From NCBI RefSeq assembly GCF_021155765.1, contig NC_060113.1, positions 10,831,001-10,895,000 on the forward strand: a stretch of DNA of 64,000 bases, in the 5' to 3' direction. The translations under genes were made by a program, and so were the position numbers. The stretch comes from Diprion similis. Its lineage: Eukaryota > Arthropoda > Insecta > Hymenoptera > Diprionidae. The notes under the pieces were generated by a model. That model saw only the letters and a program-made list of their open reading frames with translations, did not search any database and was not told where the DNA came from. The stretch's first letter is position 1. Each line of letters opens with the position of its first letter. Shown piece after piece: positions 43,063 through 52,836 of this stretch.

Positions 43063-44262
43063 ATGAGTCTTAGTGGGCGATTACATACTGATCAGTTGTT
43101 TTTCGGACGCTTGATAGCACACATGCCCAGAGGACGTGGAATGTTAAATACCGCAACGAATAATTTGCCCATTGAGCTACATCTACCGAGTTATTAGTTC
43201 TGCGGTCCTGGAACACGTTTGCAGCAGCGTCTTGCCAGCGGTCAAACAGGAGTGAATTTGTTGGACAAAGCCTGTCGAGAACATGATATTGCCTATGCGA
43301 AAAGCAAAGATCTAAAATTTAGACACGAGGCTGATAAAAGTTTGGCTCAGGCAGCGTTGCAACGCAGTCGTGACAAGGAAGCAAAGTGGACAGAACGTGC
43401 GGCAGGTTGGGCAGTTAACAAAACCATGCGTGCTCAAGTCAAACTTGGTATGGGTATTAGAAAACCCTGGGTACGTGCTGCTATAACATCCGCACGTCAG
43501 GCGGTGAGAAAGTTTAAACCGACAGACAAAGGGAGCGCGATACGCATAGCGCTTAAAGCAGCGAAACAGGCAATTGGCGGGGATAAGAAGAATGTTAAAT
43601 TGCCCAGAGTGTTGAAGGTTGCAAAGCACGGTGGTTTTCCACCGCTATTAATACCCATATTTGCGGGGCTATCAGCCGCGGGATCGTCGGCAGGTGGGGC
43701 GGCCGGCATCGCTAAAGCAGTGAATGATGCGTCGAGCGCGGCTAAAAAATTGGAAGAAAACGAACGTCACAATAAGACAATGGAGGCTATTGCATTGGGT
43801 AGACGTGGTAGGGGACTTTATTTAGCACCTCACAAGAAAGGATGGGGGCTATTCTTGAAATCAACTAACAAGCTAAAAAAACTCCAAAACGTGAAACTTC
43901 CGCAAGGGGTTACTACAGACCGTGAACTGTGGAAGTTTGCCAAAATGCTGAAAATATTACATTTCCGGGGTGTTTTCATGCGGAACAATTTACCGAAACA
44001 AATCAGAGTTCGCGAGAGCGGAATTATAAATTTAGATAGTGATGCGGGAGTAGGGACACATTGGGTGGCTTATAAAAAAATTAGACACAACGTGTATTAT
44101 TACGACAGTTTCGGCAATTTACCACCGCCGAACGAAGTTGTGCGATACTTCGGTGGAAGGAATGTTATCTGGTACAATCATGACAGGCATCAGTCTGACA
44201 ACGCATCCAATTGCGGAGAGTTGTGTTTGAAATTTCTCGCAGCGAAGGAAGCATGTCTATAA
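43063..44262 (+). pseudogene. fused PLA2-like / adenain-type protease (P2), one stop
   Basis: From the Met at 43,063 a single frame of about 399 codons carries the PLA2 signature (FCGPGTRLQQR, KACREHDIAYAK), hydrophobic Gly/Ala segment and protease triad (GTHWVAYKK, YYYDSFGNL, NASNCGELC). It is broken only by a TAG near 43,195 immediately before the CGPG loop. No frame break separates the lipase and protease parts, so they are probably one protein. Its stop overlaps the penton start by 10 bases. Confidence 0.82.
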
Positions 44263-44984
44263 CCTTCACGTTAACGGGTGATACATCGACCCTGAGTGCG
44301 AATTACTCTCCACCAATAATTCTAAATCACCGCAAATCGTATTCAATGGAACTGGTCACGTTTCAATCATACAATTCAATATCCAAAATTGATGAAACCT
44401 GCAACAGCTTGGGTTATAATTACAATAATCGAATTACTATACCGACGGGGTCGTATACCATTAAGGATGTAAACAAATATGTGCAAAAACATATGGAATA
44501 CGTGATTGATGTTTCACAAAATGTTAGCGCTGGTAAAAAGGTGATCGAAGGACCAAACATAATAATTCGAGCCAACAATAATACACTTAAATCGGAAGTT
44601 TGGTGTAGATGGGACATTGATTTCTTGGATCATAACTCGATAGCACCATTGTTACGGTTTGATAATGATGAGATACGTAAAGCAAGGGAATGGCACGAGT
44701 CGACAAACCCGATAAAAATATCTAAAGTTAATTCCATTAAAGTGGAGTGTAGCGTAACATATAGCGCATTCAGCAATAGTTCGCAGGCTCACACGATACA
44801 CGAATTTTCGCAAGACGTTCCACCAGGTTATAAAATTTCGGAATCGCCCCGGAGCATCATCTACATGCCGGTGAATGTTCGCGTGATTGACAACATAACG
44901 CTGAGTATAGTTGACCAGAGCGGAGCACCGGTCAATTTTAGAGGAAAAGAAATCACTATACGACCTCACTTGAAAGAAGATTGA
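44253..44984 (+). CDS. penton-like minor capsid protein (P2), intact
   Basis: 243 aa from the Met at 44,253 (MSITFTLTGDTST), inside the last codons of the protease gene; the frame also opens upstream, but P1 supports this start. Blocks as in P1, including IYMPVNVRVIDNITLSIVDQ. The stop TGA is followed two bases later by the ATG of the small ORF. Expected to form vertices of a Polinton/adintovirus-type capsid. Confidence 0.75.
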   Translation: MSITFTLTGDTSTLSANYSPPIILNHRKSYSMELVTFQSYNSISKIDETCNSLGYNYNNRITIPTGSYTIKDVNKYVQKHMEYVIDVSQNVSAGKKVIEGPNIIIRANNNTLKSEVWCRWDIDFLDHNSIAPLLRFDNDEIRKAREWHESTNPIKISKVNSIKVECSVTYSAFSNSSQAHTIHEFSQDVPPGYKISESPRSIIYMPVNVRVIDNITLSIVDQSGAPVNFRGKEITIRPHLKED

Positions 44985-44986
44985 AA

Positions 44987-45145
44987 ATGCTAACATACAA
45001 CAACGCATATAATCAAGCATCCAGCACTGATTCGGTCAGTACTGAATCGCCGAGGGATACAAAAGGGTCACTAAATTCCGTAAGTTTGCTCACTTGAAAA
45101 AGCAAGATTATTTTGATTTCGCTGGGGTTTAAACTTCGAAAATGA
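44987..45145 (+). pseudogene. 52-aa ORF between penton and capsid genes (P2)
   Basis: Same start (MLTYNNAYNQASST) and end (ILISLGFKLRK) as P1, with a TGA in the middle (SLLT then stop). It keeps the two-base gap to penton and the ATGA overlap with MCP. Confidence 0.6.
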
Positions 45146-46364
45146 TGTCCAACATCCTGAGAATCGATGCATCGCCGGTCTACGACAACAGCATCAACCA
45201 GGCGATCGTGTACGCACATCATCCGTATGCAAATTCCTCCTACAACAATAACGACGAGATATGCATTTTGATACAACAGCAGGATTTGTGTGTGCTGCCG
45301 AGTGAGAGTTTCATCTACATTCAGGGAAAAGCTTTCAAAATTGTTGCGGGTGCGAGAAATTATCAAATTTATTCTGAGCTGGAAAAAAACTGTCCGTGTT
45401 TTTTCTTCGATAAAATACGCTACGAATACGATGGTGTGGAAATTGATCGTTGTAAGAATGTCGGAATAACATCTACGTTGAAAAATTATATTTCGCTGGA
45501 TCAGAGTAAGAAAAATGCCATGGAAATATTTGGATGGAAGGATGGTGGATATAAAAGCAACCATCACACGGGTGATTTCAGCCTGTGTATTCCGTTGAAT
45601 CCGTGCTGGGTTGCGCAGAAGATTATAAGAAAATTGTTACTAACGCTCGACACGAGCTCATTATCATACGAAGCAGAACCGATAAAAATTGCTACAAAAC
45701 TGGTGCGGCTGCGGAAGACATGCGTTTGGAAATAACAAAATTACAATGGAGAATACCGCATGTGATGCCATCGGATGTTGTAAAGCTGTCGCTATTGAGA
45801 ATATTGGAGAAAAATCAACCGATACAGATGTGCTTCAGATCTTGGTCGTTGCACGAATATCCCAATTTACCGAAATCTAAAATGCAAGTTTGGCCCATCA
45901 AAATAGCAACGCAACTGGAAAAACCAAGATATGTGATATTTGCATTGCAAAGAAATTGGAAGGAAAACGTGAAGAATCATGCGAGTTATTTCGACCACTG
46001 CGATTTACGCAACGTTAAGCTATTTCTGAACAGCGATTCATATCCATATGAAAATCGAAACGTAAGCCGTAAAAATGAACAATTTGCTCTACTGTACGAT
46101 ATGTATGCTAAGTTCCAGTATTCGTATTATGGAACTGTGAATAGACCCATTCTGGATATGCAAACTTACATTAAGGATGCACCAATAATAGTGATAGATT
46201 GTTCGCGACAAAATGAATCTATAAAAAGTGCTCCAGTTGACATACGAATAGAATTTGAGAGCGAAACGGATATAGAGGATGGTATGGCTGCATATTGTCT
46301 CATACTGCACGATCGAATCGTCGAGTACACACCTCAAACGAACGTTGTTCGAAAATTGCTGTAA
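45142..46364 (+). pseudogene. Polinton major capsid protein (P2), frameshifted
   Basis: Open from MMSNILRIDASPV to about 45,600 (SLCIPLN), where a one-base change shifts the frame. The rest is open from about 45,585 to 46,364 in another frame, with KPRYVIFALQRNW and LLYDMYAKFQ. Otherwise collinear with the intact P1 copy. Confidence 0.88.
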
Positions 46365-46864
46365 TGAATTGTATGTTCGTGGATGTGCAGGGATTTATCG
46401 GCGTTAGGAATAAATTCGTAGTGAAAGAAGTCGCATTTTATGAGAACGTAGCAAAGACTATGAGTCATGACATATTTCGAGATCCATACGCCTGAAACCT
46501 GTTGTCGAATAAACTGCGCCATCAAATGAAGTATCTTACGCATAATCATCATGGATTCCAGTGGACTGATGGTTTGACAACTTACGGCATCTTGAGAAGG
46601 ATTATGCGCGATCTCCTGGGCAGAACGCCGTTGGTGCTTGTCAAGGGATTGGAAAAAATTTGTTGGTTGGAGGAATATGCGGAAAATTTGAAAGCGGTGG
46701 ATATGATGGAACTGGGCTGTCCAGCGATTGAAATATTGAGGAAATCCTACGACAAGAAGATCGTTGATTGCAGCTTTCATGCAGGGATTTGTGCGTTTCA
46801 AAACGTGCAACTCATGAGATTGTAGTACAATGAATTTCAGGACAAGAGTAATTTCGATGAATGA
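46364..46864 (+). pseudogene. VDVQGF-type protein (P2)
   Basis: ATG overlaps the MCP stop (TAATG). MNCMFVDVQGF start, NHHGFQWTDG and CAFQNVQLMRL blocks. Two stops: TGA after FRDPYA, shared with P1, and a private TAG in place of Trp near the C-terminus. Confidence 0.6.
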
Positions 46865-46940
46865 AATAAATGCACACTGAAAAATAAAAACTTGATCATA
46901 TTTTTAATAAAGTTGTTTATTCCATCAATACATTTTTTTA

Positions 46941-47425
46941 TCAATAAGGTTTAAATTTGTTTTTTTGAGTGGTTCGGCGTTTGCGTTCAGGTTTTTTGCC
47001 GGGGAGTTCGCGGATTCGGGAGATAACTTTCGCAGTCAGGTCACCCAAAAGCTGATATTCGGGAGAGCTTCGGTTGGTTGTGAACTGCATGTTGGACAGA
47101 GCGGTTCGCCACCAGTCAGTCTTGTCAGTTCGTAGAATATCCTTGGTATTGTAGATTTTAATTTGGACGGTAACCTCTCCGTTGCCGACGTCGTTGTTGA
47201 GAGAACAGAAATGTGTGTCGGTGAGTAGTTTGATGGATTCGGGAATACCAGTCTTCGGCTCGTTCTCCGGTATTACATCCCATTCGGGTAGCAGTTGACC
47301 CAAACCAAAGTCTCCGAAAAATGAGTTCGAGTAAGTTTGTCTGTGACAAAATATAATTCATTGGTTAGAATGCGATCAACGTCGACGGCGCGGTGTATAT
47401 TTACCAATTCTTGCAGTTCAGCCAT
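46941..47425 (-). pseudogene. small basic-tailed protein with intron (P2)
   Basis: Exon 1 47,405-47,425, intron to 47,341, exon 2 47,340-46,941. A deletion of about 23 bp shortly after the acceptor shifts the frame; the rest from 47,303 is open and reads through TVQIKIYNTKDI to the basic KPERKRRTTQKNKF tail. Confidence 0.65.
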
Positions 47426-47792
47426 TGCGTGTAGATTGTTCAGCTTGCGTGGAGACCGTTCAGCTTGCGGAGTGATTGTGACTTCAGGCGGTGTATGATG
47501 AAGTTTTTATATACAGGGAAAAATGGTGGTGGGAGTATGAAACAATGATGGGCTGTGAGCAATAACTCACTTGAGAACGTTCTGCATACAATGCAATTCT
47601 GTTGCATATGGAAGCAGAGCATATAAATGACTAATTATAAACCTGCATTTTGCGAAAATTAATGGCAGGGTAATTGACTATCAGGAGGCGGAAGTTGATG
47701 ACCTTTGAGCATGCGGCCGGAAATGATACTGCAGTCATTATATAATCAGGGAATGTGCGAGTGCGGTGTTGGAGGCGTGTTCCGACGTTGAA

Positions 47793-48246
47793 TTAAAAGT
47801 AAAAATTAATACTTTCAGCAACATGTTCCAATTCGACCATCAGTTCTTTGAACTTGGTACAACCCTCTGTTGGCCGGGTTGTTTCGAATAAACTATCTCC
47901 ACAAACTCGACACGTGAACGAGTCAGGTTTCACGAACGAGATGTGGAATAGCACATTATTGTCGAAGTGTTCGATGTTGGCGCTGCAAAAAGTGATGTTT
48001 TGTAAGCGATTTTGATGGTAGATGATTTTAAGGCGTTGTGTATAGTCACTGGACGACGAAACATCGCAGGCAAATGTAGCCTGGTACATTTTTTTCACGG
48101 ACGGCACTAACTGTGCCGCAAAGAACTCGAGCTCACTGCTGGGCAAAGTGTTCTCGCAGAGGCTCGCCGGTCAGCCGTCTAAGGTTAGTCCAGTCGAGTT
48201 GAGCCGCAACTACACCGACGTTGTTGTTCAGATGAAAGTCTGACAT
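47793..48246 (-). pseudogene. small C-terminal CxxC protein (P2)
   Basis: MSDFHLNNN start at 48,246; stop/frame break after EHFAQQ as in P1; then a 117-codon open stretch to the TAA at 47,793 with CRVCGDSLF...TEGCTKF, so the last Cys of the second pair is lost. Confidence 0.68.
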
Positions 48247-48340
48247 GATGAAGGAGATTTTAGGACTGAGGATTTTTGCTGGCGAACTGCTTTTATAGAA
48301 CGATAATGCTGGGGTGGGATGAAAAGATCTTGGGGATCGT

Positions 48341-48659
48341 GTCATTTTGGGATGCGCTAAATCGCGAAAAACCGACAGGTTTATGCGAAGGGGTTAATCG
48401 GGCGACATTGTAAGTTTTTCGCGAAAACATGGTAATTTTGGACGACAGGTTTATGTGGAAGTTAAAATCCGCCTCGGCGTCTTAATTGGGCAGCTGGCCA
48501 GACGTGATCGAGCAGCTGACCAGACGTAAACGGGAGTTCTACTCACCATTGCACTCTCTGATGGTAATCACCCACACCCGCACTGCGATGGTAATCACCC
48601 ACTGATGATAACACTAACGGGGGTTGAGAACCGCGGGTTGAGAACTGCGCGCGCGCGCG

Positions 48660-48719
<60 letters not shown>

Positions 48720-48849
48720 GACACACACGCGTTGGTCCAGAACCGGCATATCCACGTTAAGTCAGCTTACGCCGGTCACACAGATGCACGCACACCTCAC
48801 ACGGACACACGCACACGCGGTGGTCCAGAACCTGCATACTACTGCTCGT
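48341..48849 (-). repeat. P2 outer terminal inverted repeat
   Basis: About 500 bp matching the P1 inverted repeats, expanded by a (CA)n tract at about 48,660-48,716 and (GC)n next to it. It ends ...GCATACTACTGCTCGT and is followed by GTGAGC, the duplicate of the bases before P1. Confidence 0.9.
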
Positions 48850-49586
48850 GTGAGCGCTTCGTTTGGCTGGGTTATTATTTCTTGTTTCCTTATTTGATTT
48901 ATTTTGGAAGATAGTGAAGTTTCGGATGCGTCGCGATGAATCGCTATGATTTAAGTTGTTAAGTAAGAATTACTGTCGAGTTACTTATAGGGTATGTTTT
49001 GCGATCAGCGCGATAATTCTGTTTGGGTTTGACGAATAGCGCCGATATTTATAATTAAGGGAAGGACGATCACGAGTAGCGTGTTCGTATCGTTGTAGAT
49101 TTTCTGTATTTTGATTTTTGTTTTGTTAATCTCGTTGAGACAAGGGACGCGACTAGCGCACGTAGATTTAAGTCTAGTTAAGATTTGATTTTCTTTCTAT
49201 TTTGTTTGTGGAATCGCGGGAGGCGAATTGAGTATCTGTTTCTTTTTCCTTTTGTTTTGTATCGCTTCGAATTTTTTTTTTTTGAATTTATTATTTTATT
49301 TTATTTTGTTGAATTCTGTATCGTGTCCAGTGTCCGTTCTTCCTCTCCGCAAAACTACCCACCCCCTCTCCGCGGTACTGAGCTATCTGGCATAGAGAAG
49401 GACAGCCGAGGAATTGCAAAGGTAAAGACTCGAGGCGTGTTTATCACGCCAGGTGCCCAACAAAATTTCGCGATAGCTTTTGTAAGCTGCAAATTGCATC
49501 GCGGGTTGCTGAATCATTGTGCACTAGGTTCACTCTTGGAAACTTCTCCGGGTGAACAAGAGCGGCGAAAATCAAACCTCGTCACA
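48850..49586 (+). repeat. element B, 3' part
   Basis: Continues 18,698-19,794 after the Polinton dimer. T-rich with no supported ORF. Ends ...CCTCGTCACA directly at (TA)n. The hairpin and primer-like block lie 125-155 bases before the end. Confidence 0.6.
49434..49461 (+). other. hairpin plus primer-binding-like block in element B
   Basis: Stem GGCGTG-TTTAT-CACGCC followed directly by AGGTGCCCAAC. Same arrangement as in A and C with a different stem sequence. Confidence 0.6.
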
Positions 49587-49847
49587 ATATATATATTATA
49601 TACCTACATTATGGTAGGTAAAAAAAACCGACTATGTTTTTTTCACTTTATACTCTGAAAAATCGGTTGCTATACACCTCTAAAAAATACTCACCAAATA
49701 TGAGCTCCTAATTTTGATAGAAGGGTCTTCCGCTTTATAGTTTTCCATTTGTTCCTCAGTATTAGAAACAAAAATTTATATCTCGCTATTAACCCTTAGC
49801 GGCACACATTCTTTCTTACTCACTATCGACTTGAAATTTTGTACTCA

Positions 49848-50240
49848 AGGATTTTTGGGGTCGCTGATTACGAATCTGCACTCAAAATTCGAAAATTCAA
49901 GATGGCGGATTCAATATGACGGACCAAACGTGCAAAAACTCGTTCGACGAGAGCGAAAGGTACTCGGTTGGTACTCGGGGGTTTTCAGGGGCGCTGATTT
50001 CGAATCCGCACTCAAATGTTAGAAATTCAAGATGGCGGATCCAATATGGCAGACCAAACCGCAAAAAGTTGTTTGACCTTCGCAAATCATAAAACCCAAG
50101 ATCTTTTCCATACTTTCAAATCAATCGCAATCGTTTTGCGGTCAGAAAATCCGTCATTTGAAGTGTACGGCCGCCATATTGTGTCCGCAATTTCGAATTT
50201 TGCAAATCTGAAAACGGATTCGTAATCAGCGACCCTAATA
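49848..50240. repeat. repeats with AAGATGGCGGAT motif
   Basis: A block of about 85 bp (GGGTCGCTGATTACGAATCTGC ... AAGATGGCGGATTCAATATG) recurs about 130 bp later with differences. A reverse-complement relative (GGATTCGTAATCAGCGACCC) ends the stretch at about 50,240. No gene supported. Confidence 0.75.
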
Positions 50241-50493
50241 ACCCTACCCAAAGAAACTCAAATTCGTATAAATTTCCCTGAAAGTCATAGACTGAATTAA
50301 AATTTTCTGAATTAATAATAAAAAACTGTTAAAATTTGCAACCATTGGAGTTTGACGATGAATATCTTTGAAACGCTTAATTTAATCGACAAGTCATAAC
50401 AGACCATTTTTGTAGAACAGTTAATTTCCTACGAAACCATGTACTGCGCATTTCATAAAAAAAAATTTTCAACGAGTTATAAAATTCATAAGC

Positions 50494-51893
50494 TGTGACG
50501 TCCCCGTGAGAGACGTCCGCCTAATGGAAAATTGCCTCTATGCAAGTTTCCCTTTATATCTTTAAACTGCTGTTCTCTTCCTTCTTTATAATACCTCAGA
50601 CAAACACATACATATAAAAGAGTATATTTTCTTACATTCCAATACACGCACACATCAATATAATATTATAACCTGATTTTATATTATTGACTATATAAAT
50701 ACAATTAGTAAGAAGCCTTGAAGGCATATGAACTTATCTTCAAATGGGCACGCCAAACCAAAAGGAAATTACAAACCAAAATTAATAACCAACTCGATGC
50801 CGAGTTCTCCGAATAGTTACTATATCTTTTGTTGCTACGATACTCCCACACTTGGTGGGTGGTACTATACAGTCCTTTGGGTTGAGGATGGCGCAGTTGA
50901 AGATATGACACTCTATAGATGTTTAAATATTGGGTTCCCTGCATAGCCCAGAGTCGGACCGCCGCTCATAAGAGTAATACCAGCATAGACTAAACAGTAA
51001 ATAACTCTGGCATGACCAAAGGGCCCAAGTGAACATCGTCAGCCAGCAGAGAGAAAAATCGCGCAAGCGCACAGCCACCCTGCAGCGGCCGGAGCGGTCA
51101 GCTGCATCGCGGCAAAAATCACTTTCTGTTTAGTTCTCAAACTGTTCGGTCATAGTCAAAAATAAAAACTTTCTATTGGACTCTCAAACAGTTCAGCCGC
51201 ATTCAAAAATAAAACTTGCTATTCGACTCTCAAACAGTTCAGCTGCATTCAAAAATAAAACTCGCTATTCAACTCTCAAATTGTTCAGTCACATTCAAAA
51301 ACCATCTCTTAATATAACTCTCAAACAGTTCACTTACATCCCACATCAACGACTAATTTTATTCAACTCTCAAACTATTCATAATTATGCGTGTAAAATA
51401 ATATTCAAAATCTTAATATTTCATTCAGAGGGGTTTCCTCAAAACCTTCTAAATATCAAAGCATAAGCTCGACTCGTAGTGTTAAAAATATTAAATTTAA
51501 ACATTATATTTGAATATAACAAGTGTATCGATTTTCAAAAGGATTGTAACAATACATCGTTTTACTTTTGATACTCTTTAATCAACAAGTGTTTTGTGGA
51601 CTGTGTTTACCCTTAAACCCCCAAAAAGGAATCCTCATTCGATCAGGCTCCAGGGAAGCATAAGGATCAAAGGCAGTTCTCATCGATCAAAGGTAAGACC
51701 TATATCATTAAACATTAAATCACTCGCGGCACTTGTCAGTCCATTCCTCCATTTAGTACTTGTTCGTAGCGGGGGCCCGGGTCTTCTACCAAAAATCAGG
51801 GCTCCAATCGCGTGTTGCTGATGTTCAGGTGTTGTGCCTTCTGCGGACACGCTATTTAGTTGTTTCAACGACCGACGGCATCGGGACGTCACA
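50494..51893. mobile_element. 1.4 kb solo LTR-like insertion
   Basis: Starts TGTGACGTCCC and ends with its exact 11-bp reverse complement GGGACGTCACA, with TG...CA ends typical of an LTR. Flanks AAGC/GAGC are a 3-of-4 match to a target duplication. No coding domain; contains the 57-bp tandem repeat below. Could also be a short-inverted-repeat DNA element. Confidence 0.65.
51120..51380 (+). repeat. tandem repeat of about 57 bp, five to six units
   Basis: The unit CTCTCAAACAGTTCAGCCGC followed by ATTCAAAAATAAAAC recurs through the stretch; the first copies are close, the last ones diverged. The 96-codon frame across it is a by-product of the repeat. Confidence 0.85.
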
Positions 51894-52836
51894 GAGCAAA
51901 ACAGAAATTTGTCTTTAAATAATCGAACTTAAACCTTTGATATCTTTCAAACGGTGAGGTTTACGGAAAAATTATGTGAGACCTTTTTTGTAAAGCGTTC
52001 AATTTCCTACAAGAATATGAGGAGAGATATTTTTTAACGAACATTTGATGGAGAGATATGAAGGGCCTAGCCAGGGTTTCATATGAAATATGCCCCTGAA
52101 CCAATGTGGATTTGCTATACGCCACATTTTAGAGATACCTCAAAAACCTAGTTCGCACAAGTTTTAAATCTCTATCTATATTATTACGCTGGAAACTTCG
52201 AATAACGCGGATTTCCGTTTTTTCGCGATTCCTGAGCCATTTTTACTTTGAAAAATATGAAAAAAAATCAGATATATTGCGGATGTTGATGTACATGATC
52301 GAGAATTCTTCCGAATTTTTTCGGACTAAATTCGAGCTGTGAAAAATCTTTTGAGGTTTAAATTGTCGATCTCTTATTGAGTTTAAAAAGTGACTAGCTT
52401 CTTTTTTTCACAGTATGTTCAATGCGTCATTCTTGATTTTCTGCAATTTTTTTCAGATTTTTCGGGAAGGAGCGCCATTGTTAAAAAAATCAAAAACTAA
52501 TTTTTCAATGGTTTTTTGGGGCAAAGTGACTCAATGTCAACTCAATCATCGGGGGGACGCATCTCCGTGTTTTTATCTAATGGTTCTTTGACTTAGTTGA
52601 AAATACTGCATCATTTACTGAATGAATGAACAAATTCATTTTTGGTACTATAATATTTTAGGTTTTCGTTTCTAATACTGAGGAACAAATGGGAAACTAT
52701 AAAGCGGAGGACCGTCCTATCAAAATTAAGAGCTCATATGTGGTGACTATTTTTTAGAGGTGTATAGCAACCGATTTTTCAGAGTATAAAGTGAAAAAGA
52801 AAATAGTCGGTTTTTTTGACCCACCCTAATATATAT

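Larger units (their letters stand above)
19795..48849. mobile_element. inverted dimer of two Polinton/Maverick (adintovirus-like) elements
   Basis: 29,055 bp. P1 (19,795-34,932) has inverted repeats at both ends. P2 (34,933-48,849) is inverted, has its outer inverted repeat on the right, and lacks the other end. The 6-bp sequence GTGAGC precedes P1 (19,789-19,794) and follows P2 (48,850-48,855) in direct orientation, as expected of a Polinton 6-bp target duplication around the whole unit. No duplication brackets P1 alone: the six bases after it are CACGGT. Confidence 0.88.
34933..48849 (-). mobile_element. Polinton P2, inverted, lacking one end
   Basis: 13.9 kb with the same gene order as P1 read from right to left. 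Missing relative to P1: the first about 830 bp including one inverted repeat and the signal-peptide exon, and about 450 bp joining PolB to the integrase (junction near 40,260 at the microhomology GCA). In one 60-base stretch of the integrase neighbour I count two differences from P1. Protein differences in the penton-like region are more numerous, so the halves are not a recent perfect duplication. Confidence 0.92.
49610..52828. mobile_element. DNA transposon with about 165-bp terminal inverted repeats
   Basis: 49,610-49,774 and 52,663-52,828 are inverted copies with scattered differences (GGTAAAAAAAACCGACTAT... against the GGGTCAAAAAAACCGACTAT... reverse complement). Outer ends lie at TA-rich sequence. 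No transposase. The interior carries AAGATGGCGG-containing repeats and a nested 1.4 kb solo LTR. Superfamily not assignable from the ends. Confidence 0.8.

Noticed and set aside
48643-48720. (GC)n(CA)n tract as a regulatory element
   Set aside because: Microsatellite expansion within the GT/CA-rich Polinton inverted repeat; the other copies are much shorter there.
49185-49658. 157-codon frame rich in Phe and Leu
   Set aside because: T-rich low-complexity translation across the end of element B; crosses the element boundary.
51176-51466. 96-codon frame with repeated QTVQPHSKIKL-like pattern
   Set aside because: Product of a 57-bp DNA tandem repeat in a solo LTR; 57 is a multiple of three, which keeps the frame open by itself.
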